Source: Acheta domesticus (taxonomy: Eukaryota; Arthropoda; Insecta; Orthoptera; Gryllidae). Taken from it: DNA of 64,000 bases. Positions 60,332 to 64,000 of the stretch are shown in pieces. Position numbers and translations under genes: made by a program. The notes beneath the pieces are model-generated. The model was not told the DNA's origin. It did no database searches and worked only from the letters and a program-made list of their open reading frames with translations. The DNA lies in NCBI GenBank assembly GCA_031308135.1, contig JAHLJT010008756.1:79686130-79750129 (forward strand). The letters run 5' to 3'. Position 1 is the first letter of the stretch. Every line of letters begins with the position of its first letter.

Positions 60332-60820
60332 CATTAAAGAATGCGAAGCGAAACCTCAACTGCACCTTAAAACTTTAGGTTATGTACATATCCATTCTAT
60401 TCGCGGGCTGGTGTTGACGTTTATCATGTTTTCACGGAAGTGAATCGATTTCATTATGTGGGGTAAGAAGGGATACTAGCCCAGAATTTTGTTATGTTCT
60501 ATTAGATAATGTGTAAAATTTTATAATTATTTTAATATAATTACTATATTTTTAAAATCATACAGTAACGCAGTGAGAAAAAAAACAGCTTTCGACTTCC
60601 GAGTGGAAAAGACGACAAAAATTTCGGTTGGATTTGAAGAAATAAAAAACCTCCACGGTTAGATATTTAGAATCTTCATTTTTCAAATTTTTTAATGATG
60701 CATGTATACCAACGGCCATTTCGTACTATTATTTCTTCGTTAAATTATGAAAGGGTTCGTGCCTATATGCAAACTACTTGCATTGAAGAGTTACCTTGGT
60801 GTAGATGTTGTCAGGGCCAT
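60332..60820. other. Spacer before peptide gene 3
   Basis: AT-rich; nothing recognisable before the promoter boxes. Confidence 0.45.
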
Positions 60821-60875
60821 TCCCCCACTTCCAGCAGCGTCCACCAGCCAATACTCGGAGGCACCGCCCTTCCGT
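60821..60875 (+). promoter_or_regulatory. Conserved proximal promoter boxes, peptide gene 3
   Basis: TCCCCCACTTCCAG (60821-60834) and GGCACCGCCCTTCCGT (60860-60875). The first starts 64 bp upstream of the TATA box, exactly as in gene 2. Confidence 0.6.
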
Positions 60876-60884
60876 GATACACAG

Positions 60885-60891
60885 TATAAAA
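60885..60891 (+). promoter_or_regulatory. TATA box of peptide gene 3
   Basis: TATAAAA, 68 bp upstream of the ATG, followed by the leader CAGTCAGCTACCGCAGACCT. Confidence 0.8.
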
Positions 60892-60952
60892 TGCCTTCGC
60901 AGCTTCAGCACAGGTACAGTCAGCTACCGCAGACCTTCACTTAACTTCAAAC

Positions 60953-61687
60953 ATGTTGTCCAACCTGGTAAGTAGACAGTAATATGTATTATCAATATTT
61001 ACCAGTACTTAGGCTTCTTAAAAAAAATCGCTGTGAAATTCTTTCATATTATCATTTTTTCTTCATACAATATTAAAATGGAACGCATATTTATAAAATT
61101 AAAGCATTTCAATGAATTTCAACAATTTTTTATTTTAAAAAAATAATTAATTTTCCATTTTTTTGCTCCTATTTGACATTGTCATTCATGGAGGTAAATA
61201 TACTATATACCTAACACATTAAACGTTTTTCAGCGTAACCAAGGATCTCGCTGATATGTATTTAACAGAGTTGTATATAACGATGATCAAGATAAAAGGG
61301 TTTTAAAACAGAATTTGAAAATATTTTGGATAATGTTTTAATTACGTAAATTTATGATTGTATTAAAAACTTGTACAAGTGTGAAAGATAAGCTTAAAAA
61401 TGATGTTATAAATAAGAATTTGTATACGAAAATTTATTACTCATAAAATATTGAATTCAAACAAACACATTTTTGTTTCCTTAGACTTCAGGTGTTCTAA
61501 TTGTTGTATTGTTTTGTGTTGTCAGGTTCTGGTGGCGCTGGTGGTGGTGGCTGCTCTGTTGGCGGTGGCGGCGGCGCAGATCTCGCTGGGCGCCCCCGGC
61601 GCGCACCCCGGCCTGGCCTACAGCAGCAGCGCCCGCGCGCAGATCTCGCGCGCAGGCCTCGTCTACGGCCCCGGTCTCATCTACTAA
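60953..61687 (+). CDS. Secreted two-module peptide, copy 3
   Basis: Exons 60953-60967 (MLSNL) and 61526-61687, phase 0, with a 558-bp intron (GTAAGT...TTGTCAG). The mature 36-residue peptide is identical to that of copy 2. Exon 2 differs from copy 2 only by a silent C to T in a Gly codon. The first exon and intron are diverged, apart from the last approximately 50 intron bases (GTTTCCTTAG...TTGTTGTATTGTTTTGTGTT), which all three copies share. Confidence 0.88.
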
Positions 61688-61704
61688 GCTGCGCGCACTT
61701 GCTC

Positions 61705-61710
61705 AATAAA
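61705..61710 (+). promoter_or_regulatory. Polyadenylation signal of peptide gene 3
   Basis: AATAAA, 17 bp after the stop, in GCTCAATAAAGCCACTC. Confidence 0.75.
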
Positions 61711-61739
61711 GCCACTCTTTCTATTTAATACTGACTTTG

Positions 61740-62489
61740 GTTTTCTACTTATTTTCCCTTTTACGTATCCTTCCTGATAAGTCCCCTTTAGAAATGGCTC
61801 TCTTGCCTCAGAAAAGAAAATTGGTTTGGAGATATAAAAAGAATCAATAAAATACAATTCTTTCTTGTTATTATTGGATACGGAGAAATATTTATATTAC
61901 AGAACATTAGAAATGTTTAACCATTCTGAAATCTTCGATCGTTCTAATTGAATTCTTTTAAGACTAACTTTGGTTTCGACGGTCATAACAACGAAGAGGC
62001 AACGAATTTTGAATTAGCACATTACTGGTCGTATTCGTGACCATAACTTAAATTGAAGCTTACGTATGTTTATTTTCAGAGCTGAAGTTTGAACAAATCA
62101 GATTCATAGACAAAACTTCCACAAAGTAAGCTCTGGCCGAAGTAGACTTAGATAAGTTACAATTGAAACTATGCATTTCACAGATGGTAGAATTGTGTTT
62201 GTCAACATGTCATTGTCTTTGGTATTCTCAGTTCTTTCGTGAGCACAAAGCAGGCAGGCATGTGATTTTGTGAGTGCAGTAGCGTATCCTATTGACTGCA
62301 GTATAATTATTTATAAAAAATTAATAAATCCATTTGATTTATATTTGACCATGATTTTCTCTTATTCAATTATTAATTAAAAGATAACTATGGGGTCATT
62401 ACTTGTCAAATCACTCGAAGAAAGTTGGATTTTCGACCAAATTCTTTGCAAATTTCTATAATACTAGAAAAAGGCAAGTTACATTGTGA
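61740..62489. other. AT-rich spacer
   Basis: Nothing recognisable. Confidence 0.45.
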
Positions 62490-62491
62490 TA

Positions 62492-63322
62492 CAGGTGTCC
62501 CATCAACTATAGACCACCCCCATAACTTCTAAACGGTTCAGGATATCGAAGTGCCGAGAGAAATTGTCTGTAATATTTTTAGTTTTCGAGAAATTAAATG
62601 ATGATGATTTTGAATTAAACGGACAACATTTCGTGAAACAGCCCTTGCAACTCTCGCCTTCGGGAAAAGTGACCTTAGCAGTTCAAGACTTGCGGGGAGA
62701 GAGGAGACTGAAAAGGGTGGCAAGTTTATTATCGTCCTTCCGCTACAAATTATTTTTATTTTGTTCTTTTTGATTATCGTTGCTTTGGAATTCAGTAGAA
62801 GAAAAGTTCAATTCAGATGAACAAATGGCAAAAATCTCTTATTCTGATCGTTAATACTGATACCATGATATTCATGTCAAGATCATGAATTGCTGTATTT
62901 ACGCCTCTATCCCTCACGGCCGCCCCTCTCACACGCCTTGTCTCCACGAAACAGTGTCGATGCCGCAAAGGCCATCTTTACCAACGGCGACTGTTGCAAG
63001 GGCTGCTGCAAGAAAAGACCGTTTACTTAAAAATAACATGTCAGAAAGTCTAATTTTATACTCAAATTACCATCAAAATATTAACATATGATACATCATG
63101 TTATTCCTCTTTTCATGATCTATACATTGCTGCTGAATAAAATATATAGTTCCATTAAAAAATCAAAGGTGGTTAAATTTCTCGAAAACTAAAAATATTA
63201 TAGACAATTTCTCTCGGCATATTACTTGCCCCATGATTCCGAATTGTTAATCGAAAACTGCATTTCGATATCCTGAACCGTTTAGAAGTTATGGGAGTGG
63301 CCCATAGTTGGTGGGACACCTG
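62492..63322. mobile_element. 831-bp TA-flanked transposon with long inverted repeats
   Basis: Left CAGGTGTCCCATCAACTATA and right, reverse complement, CAGGTGTCCCACCAACTATG, both continuing CCCATAACTTCTAAACGG and TTCAGGATATCGAA. TA flanks both ends (62490-62491 and 63323-63324). The right arm is about 150 bp; the left arm lacks a segment of about 50 bp but resumes at CCGAGAGAAATTGTCT. No transposase, so non-autonomous. A truncated relative lies at 38690-39090. Confidence 0.88.
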
Positions 63323-63324
63323 TA

Positions 63325-64000
63325 TAATGAAGGTGGTGGAACGGGGGCTAAGAAAACTTCCAAAAATATTATTTTTATGTTAGAATTATATTGTAATTAC
63401 TCATATGTAATTTGGTTGAGGGAAACTTTTTACCATCTTATCCGGGGGTACCCTTTTATCGCACAAGGCAAAATGCAATGCTATTTGATATCTTTAAAAA
63501 GTAATTCTACAAAACTTTTTAGTAAAGCTCACACCTTAACCAAGCATGTGAATCCTGCATTCCCATTGTCAAAAAAAAACTTTAAACACATTGATCTAAT
63601 ATCTTCAATTTTACTCTCTCGGCTACTATGTACGTTCGTAGAGACGTGCGTAAAGAAAAAAAAACTGCAAAACTGAAACAATATGATTTTTCCACAGAAA
63701 ACTTATACTTTGAGTTTTCTTCTCAAAAACGACTTCAATTTTTTTCTTTAAATTTATTCTCGAGTATAGCACAATATGTTTGTAAAAATGGTGAAAGTTC
63801 CATTATAGTATTTATTGAATTTTCTAAATAATTATTTGCAACGGTTAATTTTTTCAGCTTATTCCTACAATTGTAATGTCGAACAATGAGATTTTTCTTA
63901 ATAAAATCTTCTCTTCGAAATCAATTCTTTAAATAATGTAGTATACAATTATTTGAAAGTAAAAGTGTATTTCGCCTCGTTTTGATTTAAAAATACTGCA
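63325..64000 (-). repeat. Probable repeat X piece at window end
   Basis: From about 63690, AAAACGACTTCAATTTTTTT then CTTTAAATTTATTCTCGAGT and later TGAGATTTTTCTTAATAAAA resemble the reverse-oriented repeat X sequence near 46520-46720. The earlier part, 63325-63690, is unassigned. Confidence 0.4.

Overview
This window is eukaryotic nuclear DNA, most likely from an insect with a large, repeat-rich genome. The evidence is GT-AG introns of about 0.4-3.5 kb, TATA/AATAAA signals around small secreted-peptide genes, an interstitial (CCTAA)n tract of the insect telomere type, many tRNA-derived SINEs, decayed non-LTR retrotransposons and several MITEs. A polyneopteran (orthopteran, phasmid or cockroach-like) insect fits the style, but that is inference. 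No bacterial operon, CRISPR array, rRNA or intact tRNA gene was seen.

Region 1 (1-3.5 kb) is non-coding, with a microsatellite, purine-rich DNA and a small CpG-rich island (about 1036-1290). Region 2 (3510-16605, + strand) holds one nine-exon gene. Its exons join in frame to a 719-residue protein of the DUF89/ARMT1 damage-control phosphatase family. The catalytic half is normal (DNAGFE, KGDLNYRKL and RTYKSD motifs). Between the N-terminal helix (exon 1) and the rest of the fold lie about 235 extra residues, mainly exon 2, rich in Cys and His. Its introns carry SINEs, MITEs, retroelement fragments and a short telomere-like tract.

Region 3 (16.6-49 kb) has no host gene I can support. It is a mosaic of one abundant tRNA-derived SINE family ('SINE-A' here), at least three other tRNA-headed SINE types, an AT-rich interspersed repeat family without ORFs ('repeat X' here), a GC-rich minisatellite interrupted by a SINE, a CpG-rich patch, an internally deleted non-LTR element (32.1-34.3 kb, minus), a 5'-truncated Jockey-like insertion with a clear target-site duplication (37.4-38.5 kb), TA-flanked MITEs and a piggyBac-like non-autonomous element.

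Region 4 (49.1-61.7 kb, + strand) is a tandem array of three two-exon genes. Each encodes a 58-residue secreted peptide: a 22-residue signal peptide split by the intron, then a 36-residue mature peptide built of two 15-residue modules (QIS...PGLxY). The GC-rich second exon is almost identical in the three copies (single-base differences over 162 bp), although most of the introns and spacers differ. TATA-to-ATG spacing is exactly 68 bp in all three. The spacers hold repeat X, SINE pieces and a pyrimidine-rich tract of about 2.5 kb. The window ends with an 831-bp TA-flanked, long-inverted-repeat transposon.

The two items most worth following are the duplicated-module peptide family with its homogenised exon, and the Cys/His-rich insertion in the ARMT1-like protein.
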